DNA of 64,000 bases. It comes from Peptostreptococcaceae bacterium VA2. Its GTDB lineage: Bacteria; Bacillota; Clostridia; Peptostreptococcales; Peptostreptococcaceae. Positions 28,777 to 38,457 of this stretch are shown here, one piece after another (the stretch's first letter is position 1; each line of letters begins with the position of its first letter). The notes beneath the pieces were generated by a model. It did no database searches and was not told where the DNA came from. It saw only the letters and a list, made by a program, of their open reading frames with translations. Position numbers and translations under genes: made by a program. Where the stretch lies: the NCBI GenBank assembly GCA_000686145.1, contig JMMB01000007.1, positions 1,550,001 through 1,614,000 of the forward strand, in the 5' to 3' direction.

Positions 28777-29055
28777 TTAAACTATCATATTTTGCCTAAT
28801 ATAGTTTAAAGTTTTATCCATATCATTAAATACCTTCTTAGAGATCATTAATCTTTCGATTCCTGGATTTATACCTTTAAAATCAAATACTTTGTCTATT
28901 TTTATTTCTATATTTTCTTCGAAAAAATTTATATAAATACATTTTGTATATTTAGTACAACATTTAAAGATAACTAATTTGTTAGGGGTAGTTTTTAATA
29001 GTGTAAAATCAGACAAGTCTAATTTGGATTTTAAAAAAATTATAAAATTATTCAT
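28777..29055 (-). CDS. Hypothetical protein, 92 aa
   Basis: ATG after AAGGAGG. A soluble alpha/beta-looking protein with alternating hydrophobic strands and no motif I recognise. The spacing from the preceding minus-strand gene and its own ribosome site support a real gene. Confidence 0.55.
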   Translation of the reverse strand: MNNFIIFLKSKLDLSDFTLLKTTPNKLVIFKCCTKYTKCIYINFFEENIEIKIDKVFDFKGINPGIERLMISKKVFNDMDKTLNYIRQNMIV

Positions 29056-29268
29056 TTACTAATCCTCCTTATAGGTTTTATAAGAAATAGTATTGACATA
29101 TTTTTCAAATTTTATAGCACTTAATAAAAAGTATTTATTTTTATAGATTGAAAAGTATAGTATATGAAGATAATAAATAAAATGGTACAAAAAATTAGCT
29201 TTTGAAAGTAATTATGTGTATAATAGTTAAGTACGAATACTTGTAAAATACATACTTAAGGAGATAAT

Positions 29269-29523
29269 ATGATAAAAAGAGAATTTGAAATAAATGATAT
29301 AGCATATCTTGCTAAAGATAGAAGAATAAAGGTACACGTTGATGGAAGTGACACTTATACTAAAAACATATCTTTAAGAACTGGAGATGCTGTTAAAATA
29401 TTAGATTTTTATGAAATAGAGAAATATGGATTTTCATATGAAGCAGAATTTAAAAAAGATAATACATCATATATTATAAGAAAACACTTAAGTCAATCAG
29501 ACTTAAGACCTAAAAAAGCTTAA
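29269..29523 (+). CDS. Hypothetical protein, 84 aa
   Basis: ATG after TAAGGAGA. A basic, strand-rich sequence ending SDLRPKKA, without a recognisable motif. It is followed 18 nt later by the next hypothetical gene, so the two probably form an operon. Confidence 0.6.
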   Translation: MIKREFEINDIAYLAKDRRIKVHVDGSDTYTKNISLRTGDAVKILDFYEIEKYGFSYEAEFKKDNTSYIIRKHLSQSDLRPKKA

Positions 29524-29541
29524 AAATCAGGAGAAAAATAA

Positions 29542-30258
29542 ATGAATTATATAACAGTAGATAGTAAGAAAGAAGTATTTGTTAAGAATATAGCTATAAA
29601 ACAAAAATTTGATAAATTAATGACTAAATCAGTAAACATAACTCGTGATCAAGTAAAAGGGTGTATGGAGTTTGCAAAAGAAAGCGTTGAAAGCTCTAAG
29701 GATTATATAAAATTAGTACCTAAAGATATAAAAGACAAAGACCTTCAAGTAGAAGTAGGAATGCAAAGATTATTTGTAGAAAAGATTGCAGAATGTGCAT
29801 TTTTAAACTATTTAATGGAAAGAAATTTAGATGAAAGTGTAATAGAAAAACATAAAATAGGAATAAAAACGGCAATAGCTAATGAAATACACACTAGACT
29901 TATAATAGGTAAAGAAGAGTTTGAAGCTAAGAAAAATAAGAAAAATTATTATGTAGGTATACACTTAAATTTAGAAATGGAAGATAAAAAAGATCGTATA
30001 AAAAGACATTTAATAAAAGATTTATATAAAATAGAAAAAATTCAAATCTTTGGATATTTAGATTATAAATTTATAAATGAACTTAAATATGAAACTACTA
30101 AAAATAAAATGGGAAAAAATGAATTTAAATTCTATAATAAAAAAGCTTCTAATTACTCATCAAAAGATGAATTTGCTAAGCTTTTAGATGGAGAATGTAA
30201 GTGGTATTACTTAGACAGATTAATGCCAATAGACAGCTTATCTAAAAAAATAAAATAA
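29542..30258 (+). CDS. Hypothetical protein, 238 aa
   Basis: A Lys/Glu-rich, mainly helical protein with no membrane segment and no motif I recognise. It contains a central AECAFLNYLMERNLDES helix and a strand-rich C-terminal third. ATG preceded by CAGGAGA. Second gene of a two-gene unit ended by a clear terminator. Confidence 0.6.
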   Translation: MNYITVDSKKEVFVKNIAIKQKFDKLMTKSVNITRDQVKGCMEFAKESVESSKDYIKLVPKDIKDKDLQVEVGMQRLFVEKIAECAFLNYLMERNLDESVIEKHKIGIKTAIANEIHTRLIIGKEEFEAKKNKKNYYVGIHLNLEMEDKKDRIKRHLIKDLYKIEKIQIFGYLDYKFINELKYETTKNKMGKNEFKFYNKKASNYSSKDEFAKLLDGECKWYYLDRLMPIDSLSKKIK

Positions 30259-30275
30259 AATTTATAAAACATTGC

Positions 30276-30303
30276 AAGCACCGTATTTTACGGTGCTTTT
30301 GTT
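30276..30303 (+). terminator. Intrinsic terminator
   Basis: AAGCACCGTA pairs with TACGGTGCTT and is followed by TTGTTT. Confidence 0.85.
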
Positions 30304-30335
30304 TATTGCAAAATATGAATAAAATATATCAAATT

Positions 30336-30363
30336 TTGCACTTTTCAGAAAATATGTTATACT
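30336..30363 (+). promoter_or_regulatory. Promoter of the osmoprotectant transporter operon
   Basis: TTGCAC (30336-30341), a 16-nt spacer and an extended -10 TGTTATACT (TATACT at 30358-30363), 60 nt before the ATPase gene. Confidence 0.6.
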
Positions 30364-30423
30364 GAGTTGTAGCAATATAGCACATTGAGTCTAAATTGAT
30401 ACAAATTAAGGGGATGATAATAG

Positions 30424-31560
30424 ATGATAAAAATCAAAAATGTAACAAAAAAAGTAGGAACTAAAGTCATACTTGATGATATAACTTTAGACATTGAAAA
30501 AGGCACATTAGTAGTTTTAATAGGTTCTAGTGGGTGTGGAAAAACCACTACACTTAAGCTTATAAATAAATTAATAAAACCTACATCTGGAGAAATTTAT
30601 ATAGATGATAAACCTATATCAAAAGAAAACACTATAGAACTTAGAAGGCAAATCGGATATGTTATTCAAAATACAGGTCTTTTTCCACATTTAACTATAA
30701 AAGAAAATATCGAATTAATTCCAAGATTAAAAAAAGAAAAAACTATAGAAGAAATAGAAAAAACTACAATAGAGCTTTTAGAAATGGTAGGACTTAAATA
30801 CGAAGACTATATAGACAAATATCCATCACAACTTAGTGGAGGACAACAACAAAGAATCGGTGTTGCAAGAGCAATAGCCACAGATGCAGAAATAATACTA
30901 ATGGATGAACCATTTAGTGCACTAGATCCAATAACTCGAACATCTCTTCAAGAACAATTATTTACACTTCAAGATGAGCTTAAAAAGACAATAATATTTG
31001 TAACTCATGATATGGATGAAGCTTTAAAAATAGCTGATAAAATTTGTATTATGGATAGCGGTAAAGTAGCTCAATATGATACTCCTGAAAATATTTTAAG
31101 AAACCCAGTAAATGAATTTGTAAAAAACTTTATAGGATTAGACAGAGTTTGGAATAATCCAGAATATATAAAAGCAAAAGATATTATGATAAAAGACCCA
31201 GTTTCAGTAAAGCCATCTAGAACTATAATTCAAGGAATTGAAATAATGAGGACTAGCAAGGTAGATAGTTTGTTGATAACAGATAAAAATCATAAGTTAG
31301 AAGGAATAGTTACTGTAAAGGATATGAAATCAAATATAAGTAAATCACAATCATTAGGAAGTATAATGTCATCAGAAGTATTAGTAGTAAAAGAAGACGA
31401 TAACTTGGTAAATATATTGAGCATTATGAATGAACGCTCAGTAGGATATATACCAGTAGTTACAGATGAATATAAATTAGCAGGATTAATAACAAGAAGC
31501 AGTTTACTTTCAGTTTTAAGTGAGCAATTTTTAGAAATGGAGGTGAGTGTTCTTGGATAA
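30424..31560 (+). CDS. opuCA: Osmoprotectant ABC transporter ATPase with CBS domains
   Basis: 378 aa. Walker A IGSSGCGKTTTLKL (about 33-46), signature LSGGQQQRIGVARA, Walker B ILMDEPFSALDP and the H-loop VTHDMDEAL. Residues from about 250 onward form two CBS repeats (KAKDIMIKDPVSVKPS and MSSEVLVVKEDDNLV), which in OpuA/OpuC-type importers sense ionic strength. The natural partner is the fused permease/binding protein that follows with overlap. Confidence 0.92.
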   Translation: MIKIKNVTKKVGTKVILDDITLDIEKGTLVVLIGSSGCGKTTTLKLINKLIKPTSGEIYIDDKPISKENTIELRRQIGYVIQNTGLFPHLTIKENIELIPRLKKEKTIEEIEKTTIELLEMVGLKYEDYIDKYPSQLSGGQQQRIGVARAIATDAEIILMDEPFSALDPITRTSLQEQLFTLQDELKKTIIFVTHDMDEALKIADKICIMDSGKVAQYDTPENILRNPVNEFVKNFIGLDRVWNNPEYIKAKDIMIKDPVSVKPSRTIIQGIEIMRTSKVDSLLITDKNHKLEGIVTVKDMKSNISKSQSLGSIMSSEVLVVKEDDNLVNILSIMNERSVGYIPVVTDEYKLAGLITRSSLLSVLSEQFLEMEVSVLG

Positions 31561-33067
31561 AATTATAGAACTAACAATACAACATATGACTCTTACAGCA
31601 GGAGCTATTTTGATAGCTATACTAATCGGTGTACCACTTGGAATAATTATATGTAGAGTGAAGCCGCTTAGAAAAATAATATTAGGATTTGTAAATTTAG
31701 TACAAGCAGTACCATCAATGGCATTACTTGGGTTACTTGTACCAGTACTTGGGATAGGAAGTAAGCCAGCTATATTTATGGTTGTAGTTTACTCATTACT
31801 TCCAATAGTAAAAAACACATATATCGGGATTTCGGGCATTGACCCTGTAATACTAGAATCAGCAAAAGGAATAGGTCTTACTAAAAATCAAACTTTATTT
31901 AAAATACAATTGCCATTAGCACTTCCAATAATAATGGGAGGAGTTAGAATATCAGCAGTTACAGCTGTTGGTCTTATGACATTAGCAGCATTTATTGGAG
32001 GCGGGGGATTAGGATACTTAGTATTCTTAGGAGTTGGAACCGTTAATAATACTATGATACTACAAGGAGCAATACCAGCATGTATACTTGCGCTAGTAGT
32101 AGATTATATATTTGGAAAAATTGAAAAAGCAGTATCTGCAAAAGGATTAGATCCTAGAGCTCCTAAAAAGAACTTAAAAGCTCTTAAAATAATGGGGATA
32201 TTAATATTAATTGCAGCATTAGTTACAGGAACAATAGCAATGTTTTCAAATAAAAAAGATAGTATAACAATAGGTTCTAAAAATTATACAGAACAACTTA
32301 TACTTGGAAATATATATGCAGAATTAGTAGAGGAACATACCGATTTAAATGTGGAAAAACAATTGAATTTAGGTGGAACAATGATTGCATTTAATGCAAT
32401 TAAAAGTAACGACTTAGATATGTATATTGATTATACAGGAACTATGTTAGTAAACATACTAAAAAAAGAACCAATGAGAGATGAAAAACAGGTTTATGAC
32501 GCTGTAAAAAAAGAAATGAAAGATAAACATAATTTAGATGTACTTAAGCCACTAGGATTTAATAATACGTATGCTTTAGGAATGATGCCAGATGTTGCTA
32601 AAAAATATAATATAAACACTATATCAGATTTAAAAAAACATACAAGTGAAGTACTTTTATCACCAACTTTAGAATTTGAAGTAAGAGAAGATGGATTAGT
32701 AGGTTTAAATAAACACTATAATATGAAATTTGAAAATATTAAAGCTATGGACGGAGCTATTAGATATACTTCATTAAGCGAAAATAAATCTCAAGTCACA
32801 GATTTATTTTCAACTGATGGGTTAATTAAAAAAATGGGAATTAAAGTATTAGAAGATGATAAAAAATTCTTTACTCCTTACTATGCAGTACCTTTAGTAA
32901 ATGAAAAAACTTTAGAAAAACATCCAGAGTTGGAAGATGTGTTCAATTTATTAGCAGGAAAAATTGATGAAGAAACTATGACAAATCTTAACTATGAGGT
33001 AGATGTGCTTGGTAAGTCACCAGAAGAAGTAGCACATAAATTCTTAGTTGATTCAAAACTTATATAA
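31553..33067 (+). CDS. Osmoprotectant ABC permease fused to its substrate-binding domain
   Basis: About 504 aa. The N-terminal 210 residues are a BPD-type permease with several helices and the EAA-like loop ILESAKGIGLTKNQTLFKIQLPLALP. After another helix (about 215-232) comes an OpuAC-type binding domain starting ITIGSKNYTEQLILGNI. This is the fused OpuCB/OpuCC architecture. TTG at 31553 is preferred (9 nt from GGAGG); a GTG at 31547 is only 3 nt from it. Overlaps opuCA. Glycine betaine, carnitine or choline are the likely substrates. Confidence 0.9.
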   Translation: MDKIIELTIQHMTLTAGAILIAILIGVPLGIIICRVKPLRKIILGFVNLVQAVPSMALLGLLVPVLGIGSKPAIFMVVVYSLLPIVKNTYIGISGIDPVILESAKGIGLTKNQTLFKIQLPLALPIIMGGVRISAVTAVGLMTLAAFIGGGGLGYLVFLGVGTVNNTMILQGAIPACILALVVDYIFGKIEKAVSAKGLDPRAPKKNLKALKIMGILILIAALVTGTIAMFSNKKDSITIGSKNYTEQLILGNIYAELVEEHTDLNVEKQLNLGGTMIAFNAIKSNDLDMYIDYTGTMLVNILKKEPMRDEKQVYDAVKKEMKDKHNLDVLKPLGFNNTYALGMMPDVAKKYNINTISDLKKHTSEVLLSPTLEFEVREDGLVGLNKHYNMKFENIKAMDGAIRYTSLSENKSQVTDLFSTDGLIKKMGIKVLEDDKKFFTPYYAVPLVNEKTLEKHPELEDVFNLLAGKIDEETMTNLNYEVDVLGKSPEEVAHKFLVDSKLI

Positions 33068-33078
33068 AATTTAATGTA

Positions 33079-33215
33079 TGAACTGCACCTTGTCGACTAG
33101 ACAGTGCAAAAAATAGAAAATAAATAACTAAGGTCTGTTCTCCATATTCAATAGGAGTCAGGCCTTTTATTTTTGTGAAATATCTTTTTATTGTAAGTTT
33201 CTATATAATTAGTTA
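33079..33215 (-). mobile_element. Relic of a second IS3-family element (left end only)
   Basis: Starts TGAACTGC and follows the left end of the intact element at 26382 base for base with scattered changes, including the TAGACAGTG repeat, AAGGTCTGTTCTC and GGCCTTTTA blocks (the 3' end of orfB). Similarity fades near 33215. No right end is visible. An older, mostly deleted insertion. Confidence 0.75.
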
Positions 33216-33341
33216 CTTAATACTTTACGTTCGTTTAATATTTTATAAAAAATCCACAATAGAAGTATATAAACCATATTCTTGTAATAGTTATATGTAG
33301 ATTTTAATATATATAAAGTTGATTTTTATGGGAGGAATAAA

Positions 33342-34429
33342 ATGAATAATAGTTGTAAAATTTGTGAACTTAGGGGTATGTGGGTAGCAACAGTATATGG
33401 GATAGATTGGCCTAAAGAAAAAAATAATATACAAGATCAAAAAAAACAATTTATAGAGATATTAGATAACCTTAAAAATTTAAACTTCAATGCGGTATTT
33501 GTTCAAATACGACCATCATCTGATGCTTTGTATAAATCATACATAAATCCATGGTCAGAGTATCTTACAGGCACGCAGGGGCAAAATCCAGGGTATGACC
33601 ACTTAAATTTATGATCACAGAAACTCATAAAAGAGATATGGAGTTTCATGCATGGCTAAACCCTTATAGAATAACTACTAGTGGAACAGATTTAGATAAA
33701 TTATACAAGCTTAATCCGGCAAGGTTAAACCCAAGCTGGGTATTATCATATGAAGATGCACTATTTTATAATCCAGAAAATCCAGAAGTTATCAAATATA
33801 TTGCGACAACAGTTTTTGAGATAGTAAAAAAATACTATGTAGATGGAATTCATTTTGATGATTACTTTTATCCATATAATTATCCGTTGCCAAAAGGAGA
33901 AAATAGAGAAGGTAATGTAGCAAATAAGAGACGTGAAGCTGTTAATGATATGATGAGGTTAGTAAACAAGGTTATAAAAAGTACGAGAGAATGTGTTCAA
34001 TTTGGAGTGAGTCCTTTTGGAGTATGGAAAAATAAAAGTAGTGATTCTAGGGGATCTGATACAAAAAATTTAGAAAGTTATTATGACGTTTATGCAGATA
34101 CTTTAACATGGATAGAAGAAGGTATTATAGATTATGTAGCACCTCAAATCTACTGGAGCATAGATAATAAAACTAGTGCTTATGAAACTTCGGTAAACTG
34201 GTGGAGTGATATAGTTCGAGGTAGTGATGTTAGACTATATATTGGGCAAAATATAGGGAATATAGATATAGCTAAAGAAATAGAAAAACAAATAAATATA
34301 AATAGAGATTACTGTGAAGTTGAAGGAAGTATATTTTTTAGTATGATAGATATTGAAGAAGATACAGGAAATGTAGTTGAACAGTTGAATAAAGTATATA
34401 GCTGCAAGGTAAATATAGCGAATAAATAA
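33342..34429 (+). pseudogene. Frameshifted glycoside-hydrolase-like GHL10/YngK protein
   Basis: Two frames together make one family member. Residues 1-88 (ELRGMWVATVYGIDWP, NAVFVQIRPSSDALY, NPGYD) are followed after a break by PLKFMITETHKRDMEFHAW, NPYRI, DGIHFDDYFYPY, FGVSPFGVWKN and DYVAPQIYWSI. The frame breaks at GACCACTT near 33599, where family members have Pro-Leu; adding one C restores the reading. The second frame alone has no ribosome site. Either a true single-base deletion or a sequencing error. Intact homologues act on cell-surface or peptidoglycan-linked sugars. Confidence 0.8.
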
Positions 34430-34550
34430 CTATTATACAAGTTTGATTTTACATTTTATATTTATAGTTACATTTATGAATATAAAAAAATGTTATTTAA
34501 ACCGCTAGTGATGAATATATTTATACCGAATAAGTATAGGGAGGTATAAA

Positions 34551-34760
34551 ATGAGATGGATTAATGTAAAATCTGTTGAAGAACTAAAATCACTAGGTAA
34601 TTTTAGATATGTAACAAAAGTAATAAAAGAAGATGTAGGAGATATGGTTAGAATAAAAGGTAAAAGTTGGGAAGAAGTTTATAATAATATAGTTGAATTT
34701 AGAATTTTATTACAAGACATAAATAAATCAATACAAAGAGATGAAAATTATAATAAATAA
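34551..34760 (+). CDS. Hypothetical protein, 69 aa
   Basis: ATG after a GGGAGG site. A compact sequence starting MRWINVKSVEELKSLGNFRY, with no motif I recognise. Followed by its own terminator, which supports a real gene. Confidence 0.55.
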   Translation: MRWINVKSVEELKSLGNFRYVTKVIKEDVGDMVRIKGKSWEEVYNNIVEFRILLQDINKSIQRDENYNK

Positions 34761-34763
34761 TGA

Positions 34764-34803
34764 ACAAAAAAGCATTATATAGGAATTCTTATATAATGTT
34801 TTT
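34764..34803. terminator. Bidirectional hairpin terminator
   Basis: AAAAGCATTATATA pairs with TATATAATGTTTT around a GGAATTCT core, with T-run. Confidence 0.8.
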
Positions 34804-35279
34804 TTATTTGAATTAATTTTACTTTAATATATTTTAAAAATTATTATTTATAAAAAAGCTATAATAGAAGTCAGAAAAAATTAAAAACTCTTGTAATGAC
34901 AAATGGATAAGCGTTATAATATAATACGGTGTTTAAATTAGATTTTTAATTATAAAAGTCAGTATATGTAGAAGGGTTATTAAATGCATCTTTATAATAC
35001 TAATGAACTATTCAAATATAAAAGTTAGTATACGATACATTTTTATAAGAACTTCAATCATAATTTTTTTATATTAACGTAAGTAGCCTATATAATGAAA
35101 ATACTTATGAAGTAGTACATAATTAAAACTTCGGTGCATACAAAATAAAAATAGTTGAATAATAAAAAATATTATAGTGTATTTAAAGCCTAGATTTAAG
35201 CTTAATTAATGAGCTTAAGAGTTATATATCATAAAAATTAAACCCAACATACAATATTAAAGAAATAGAGGAAAAAAAT
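34804..35279. other. 476-bp non-coding gap before nupC
   Basis: No credible gene on either strand. Two similar stretches, AAAAGTCAGTATATG near 34956 and AAAAGTTAGTATACG near 35020, occur about 64 bp apart. Otherwise very AT-rich. No riboswitch class was recognised; the nupC ribosome site (AGAGGA) lies at the right end. Confidence 0.4.
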
Positions 35280-36530
35280 ATGACAATATTGATAAATGTA
35301 TTAGGTATAGCTATTTTATTTGGAGTATTATACCTTTTATCATCTAACAAAAAAGAAATTGATAAAAAATTGATAATAAAAGCATTTTTAATTCAACTTG
35401 CAGTGGCATTTTTATTAGTAAAGTTTCCACTAGGGAGAGTAGCTTTACAGAAAGTATCTGATGTAGTAACAAGCATATTAAGTTATGGGGCTGAAGGACT
35501 AAGCTTTATATTTGGTCCGTTAGCAGATGCAGGAGCACCAACTGGAATGATATTTGCGATACAAGTATTAGGTAATATAATATTTATATCAGCATTAGTA
35601 TCGGCATTATACTATCTTGGAATTATAGGATTTGTAGTTAAAGCAATAGGTGGAGTTATAGGGAAAATACTTGGAACTAGTGAAGTTGAAAGTTTCGTGG
35701 CAGTTGCGAATATGTTCTTAGGTCAAACTGAATCTCCAATACTTGTAGCAAAATATCTAAGTGATATGAGCGAAAGTGAAATAATGTTAGTTTTAATATC
35801 TGGTATGGGTAGTATGTCTGCAACTGTTTTAATGGGATATGCAGGACTTGGAATACCAATGGAATATCTTTTAATAGGAGGAGCATTAGTTCCACTAGGT
35901 AGTATAATAGTATCAAAGATGATACTTCCAGAAGTAAAGCCATCATTAGCAGATTTAGATTTAAATGCAGACTTAGATGAAATTGCGGCTTCTGCGGAAA
36001 AGAAAAGTGTAGAAATAGATAATAAAGGTGACAATGCAAATCTTATAGCAGCAATATCACAAGGTGCTAATGACGGTCTTAATATGGCTCTTGGTATAGG
36101 TGCATCTCTTATAGCTATAATATCTTTAGTTGCTTTAGTTAATGGGACATTAGGTATTTTTGGATTATCATTAGAAGAAATATTATCATATATATTTGCA
36201 CCAATAGGATTCTTAATGGGACTAGCAAAAGAAGATATATTAACTGCAGGACAATTACTTGGAAGTAAGTTAGTATTAAATGAATTTGTTGCATTTGGAC
36301 AATTAGGGCCAATGTTAAGTAGCTTAGATTATAGAACGGGACTTATGATGGCAATATCTTTAACAGGTTTTGCAAACATATCTAGTATGGGTATATGTAT
36401 ATCAGGAATATCAGTATTCTGTCCAGAAAAAAGAAATCAATTAGCAAAACTTGCATTCAGAGGAATGTTAGGTGGATTTACAGTAAGTTTATTAAGTGCG
36501 TTAGTTGTAGGCTTAATAATAGCTATATAG
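35280..36530 (+). CDS. nupC: Concentrative nucleoside transporter (NupC family)
   Basis: 416 aa CNT-family sodium- or proton-coupled nucleoside importer with about ten helices. Characteristic motifs are GQTESPILVAKYL, MSATVLMGYAGLGIP, LGSKLVLNEFVAFGQL and the C-terminal GFANISSMGICISGIS. Likely supplies purine and pyrimidine nucleosides, which fits the purine island 10 kb away. Single gene with its own terminator. Confidence 0.92.
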   Translation: MTILINVLGIAILFGVLYLLSSNKKEIDKKLIIKAFLIQLAVAFLLVKFPLGRVALQKVSDVVTSILSYGAEGLSFIFGPLADAGAPTGMIFAIQVLGNIIFISALVSALYYLGIIGFVVKAIGGVIGKILGTSEVESFVAVANMFLGQTESPILVAKYLSDMSESEIMLVLISGMGSMSATVLMGYAGLGIPMEYLLIGGALVPLGSIIVSKMILPEVKPSLADLDLNADLDEIAASAEKKSVEIDNKGDNANLIAAISQGANDGLNMALGIGASLIAIISLVALVNGTLGIFGLSLEEILSYIFAPIGFLMGLAKEDILTAGQLLGSKLVLNEFVAFGQLGPMLSSLDYRTGLMMAISLTGFANISSMGICISGISVFCPEKRNQLAKLAFRGMLGGFTVSLLSALVVGLIIAI

Positions 36531-36552
36531 ATAATATATAATTAAAATACAA

Positions 36553-36593
36553 GAGAACTCCCATTTTGATAAAAATATCAAAATGGGAGTTCT
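36553..36593. terminator. nupC terminator
   Basis: AGAACTCCCATTTTGATA and its complement form a long perfect stem around a short AT loop, followed by TTTAG. Confidence 0.85.
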
Positions 36594-36640
36594 TTAGTTT
36601 GATAAACAATAGTTAATACACTACAATTAAATCATAAAAA

Positions 36641-36717
36641 CATATGGGGGTGGGCAATAGAATGCAGCTGCATATATAATCCCTTGATTAATTAATAAAT
36701 TAGTAAATCAGGGGGAG
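36641..36717 (+). promoter_or_regulatory. Possible translational attenuator: leader peptide plus SD-masking hairpin
   Basis: A strong GGGGGTGGG site is followed by ATGCAGCTGCATATATAA (36662-36679), a five-codon leader MQLHI. Immediately after its stop, TCCCTTGATT (36680-36689) can pair with AATCAGGGGG (36706-36715), a ten-pair stem with two G-U pairs. It covers the GGGGG ribosome site of the MFS gene that starts at 36721. This layout matches leader-peptide attenuators of resistance genes. Inference from sequence only; ATGCAGCTGCAT is also a 12-bp palindrome and could instead be an operator. Confidence 0.45.
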
Positions 36718-36720
36718 TTT

Positions 36721-37869
36721 ATGAAAAGAAATTTGTATTTAATGTATATAACAGCGTTCTTGCAAGGGCTTGTATTTTATGGTCCAGTAAGTTTATTGTT
36801 TAGGATAGAAAGAGGACTTTCAGTAGGAGAGTTTTTCTTTTTAGATTTTTTGTTAACGATAATTGGGATAGTTACAGAGGTTCCTTGGGGATACTTTGCA
36901 GATAAATATGGTTATAAAAAAACATTAGTAATATCATATTCATTGTTTTTCTTAAGTAGATTGGCTTTGTTATTTTGTAATGGATTTAATGACTTCTTGG
37001 GTCAAACAATTTTAATGGCAATTTCTTTATCAGGGATATCTGGATGTGATATAGCCTTTTTATATAACTCATGTAGAAGTGAAAATAAGGAAAAAGTATT
37101 TGGAAGATATAGCGCATCTGGTAGCTTTGCATTTTTTTTAGCCTCTATATGTTCTTATTTTATAATATCAAAATCAATGGGGTTCGCAGTGTTTTTAACT
37201 GTAATCGGATATGGATTAAGTGTTATAATGATATGCTTTACAAAAGATATAGATATAGAAAAATCCAGCGATAAGAAAGATATTAGTATTAAAAAATGCT
37301 TTAAAAATTTAAAATCTATTAAACATATATTCATATTTGTAATAGCTACAACAGTAATAGCAGACATATCTTATGGAATAAGTATAAATTTAGGTCAACT
37401 ACATTTTAAAGGTATTGGATTAGAAATTAAGTACTTAGGGTATATAAGTGCATTTTCAGAACTTTTAGGTATGCTTTATTGTAAAACATATATATTAAGC
37501 AATAAATTTGGTCAGTATAAAACGTTAAAAGCTATGATTATGGGAATGCTAATCTGTATAGGTATATTGATCTTTACTAAAAGCATATTTGTAAGTATTA
37601 TAGCTATAGTTGGATTAAGCGGACTAATATCTATGATATCGCCTATAGTTTTAGATATTAAAAATAAATCTATAAGCAAAAATAGAGCAACGATGCTTTC
37701 TGTTTATTCTATGGTTGGAAGTGTAGCTAGTGCATTTATATCTATAGCTATAGGATTTTGTGCAGATATATATTTGAAATATGCATTCATGATTTGCTTT
37801 GTAATAATGGGTATCGGCTTATGTGGAGTTTATTTGTATATAAGTAAAGAAAAATATAATGTGATTTAA
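36721..37869 (+). CDS. Major facilitator superfamily transporter
   Basis: 382 aa with about 12 hydrophobic segments. It has the MFS loop 2-3 motif GYFADKYGYKKTLVI (about 59-73) and a second-half GLSGLISMISPIVLDIKNKSI loop. It resembles drug-efflux type MFS proteins more than sugar carriers, but the substrate cannot be read from sequence. The leader in front hints at inducible expression. Monocistronic. Confidence 0.8.
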   Translation: MKRNLYLMYITAFLQGLVFYGPVSLLFRIERGLSVGEFFFLDFLLTIIGIVTEVPWGYFADKYGYKKTLVISYSLFFLSRLALLFCNGFNDFLGQTILMAISLSGISGCDIAFLYNSCRSENKEKVFGRYSASGSFAFFLASICSYFIISKSMGFAVFLTVIGYGLSVIMICFTKDIDIEKSSDKKDISIKKCFKNLKSIKHIFIFVIATTVIADISYGISINLGQLHFKGIGLEIKYLGYISAFSELLGMLYCKTYILSNKFGQYKTLKAMIMGMLICIGILIFTKSIFVSIIAIVGLSGLISMISPIVLDIKNKSISKNRATMLSVYSMVGSVASAFISIAIGFCADIYLKYAFMICFVIMGIGLCGVYLYISKEKYNVI

Positions 37870-38035
37870 GTAGATTAACTAAGAAAATAAGCAGTATTAT
37901 TTAGATATATATATTTATTTAAAATATGCTTATTTTCTATTTTGAAATATAAAACGTATAAAGTGTTGACATAATTATTTATATGAGTTAATATAGTACT
38001 TAGGCAATAGATAAAGCAACAGATAAAAATAATGA

Positions 38036-38111
38036 CGCGGGGTGGAGCAGTTGGCAGCTCGTTGGGCTCATAACCCAAAGGTCGTAGGTTCGAGTCCTAC
38101 TCCCGCAACCA
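38036..38111 (+). tRNA. Initiator tRNA-fMet (CAT), copy 1
   Basis: 76-nt cloverleaf with encoded CCA. Initiator features: a C1/A72 mismatch at the acceptor end and three G-C pairs flanking the CTCATAA anticodon loop. Here position 7 is G opposite T66 (wobble). Confidence 0.95.
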
Positions 38112-38154
38112 AAAGTATAATAAAACTGTATAGGATTTAAGAATAAAATAATGA

Positions 38155-38230
38155 CGCGGGATGGAGCAGTTGGCAGCTCGTTGGGCTCATAACCCAAAGG
38201 TCGTAGGTTCGAGTCCTACTCCCGCAACCA
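38155..38230 (+). tRNA. Initiator tRNA-fMet (CAT), copy 2
   Basis: Same as copy 1 except A at position 7, giving a Watson-Crick pair with T66. Starts exactly 119 bp after copy 1, with near-identical spacer. Confidence 0.95.
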
Positions 38231-38273
38231 AAAGCATAATAAAACTATATAGGATTTAAGAATAAAATAATGA

Positions 38274-38349
<76 letters not shown>

Positions 38350-38361
38350 ATAAAGTATAAT

Positions 38362-38393
38362 CAAACTCTTATATCTTTTGATATGAGAGTTTT
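38362..38393 (+). terminator. Terminator of the tRNA cluster
   Basis: AAACTCTTATATC pairs with GATATGAGAGTTT, followed by TTTT. Confidence 0.85.
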
Positions 38394-38457
38394 TTATGTA
38401 AGAATAAAATAAAAGCATAGTGAACTAAAATAGCACATATTTTAGATGGAGGAAGAA

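Noticed and set aside
34804-35279. Hidden small RNA or gene in the gap before nupC
   Set aside because: Only two similar 15-mers and no promoter-terminator pair or coding frame could be supported.
35677-36039. Minus-strand ORFs inside nupC
   Set aside because: Low-complexity shadows of the transporter's hydrophobic codons.
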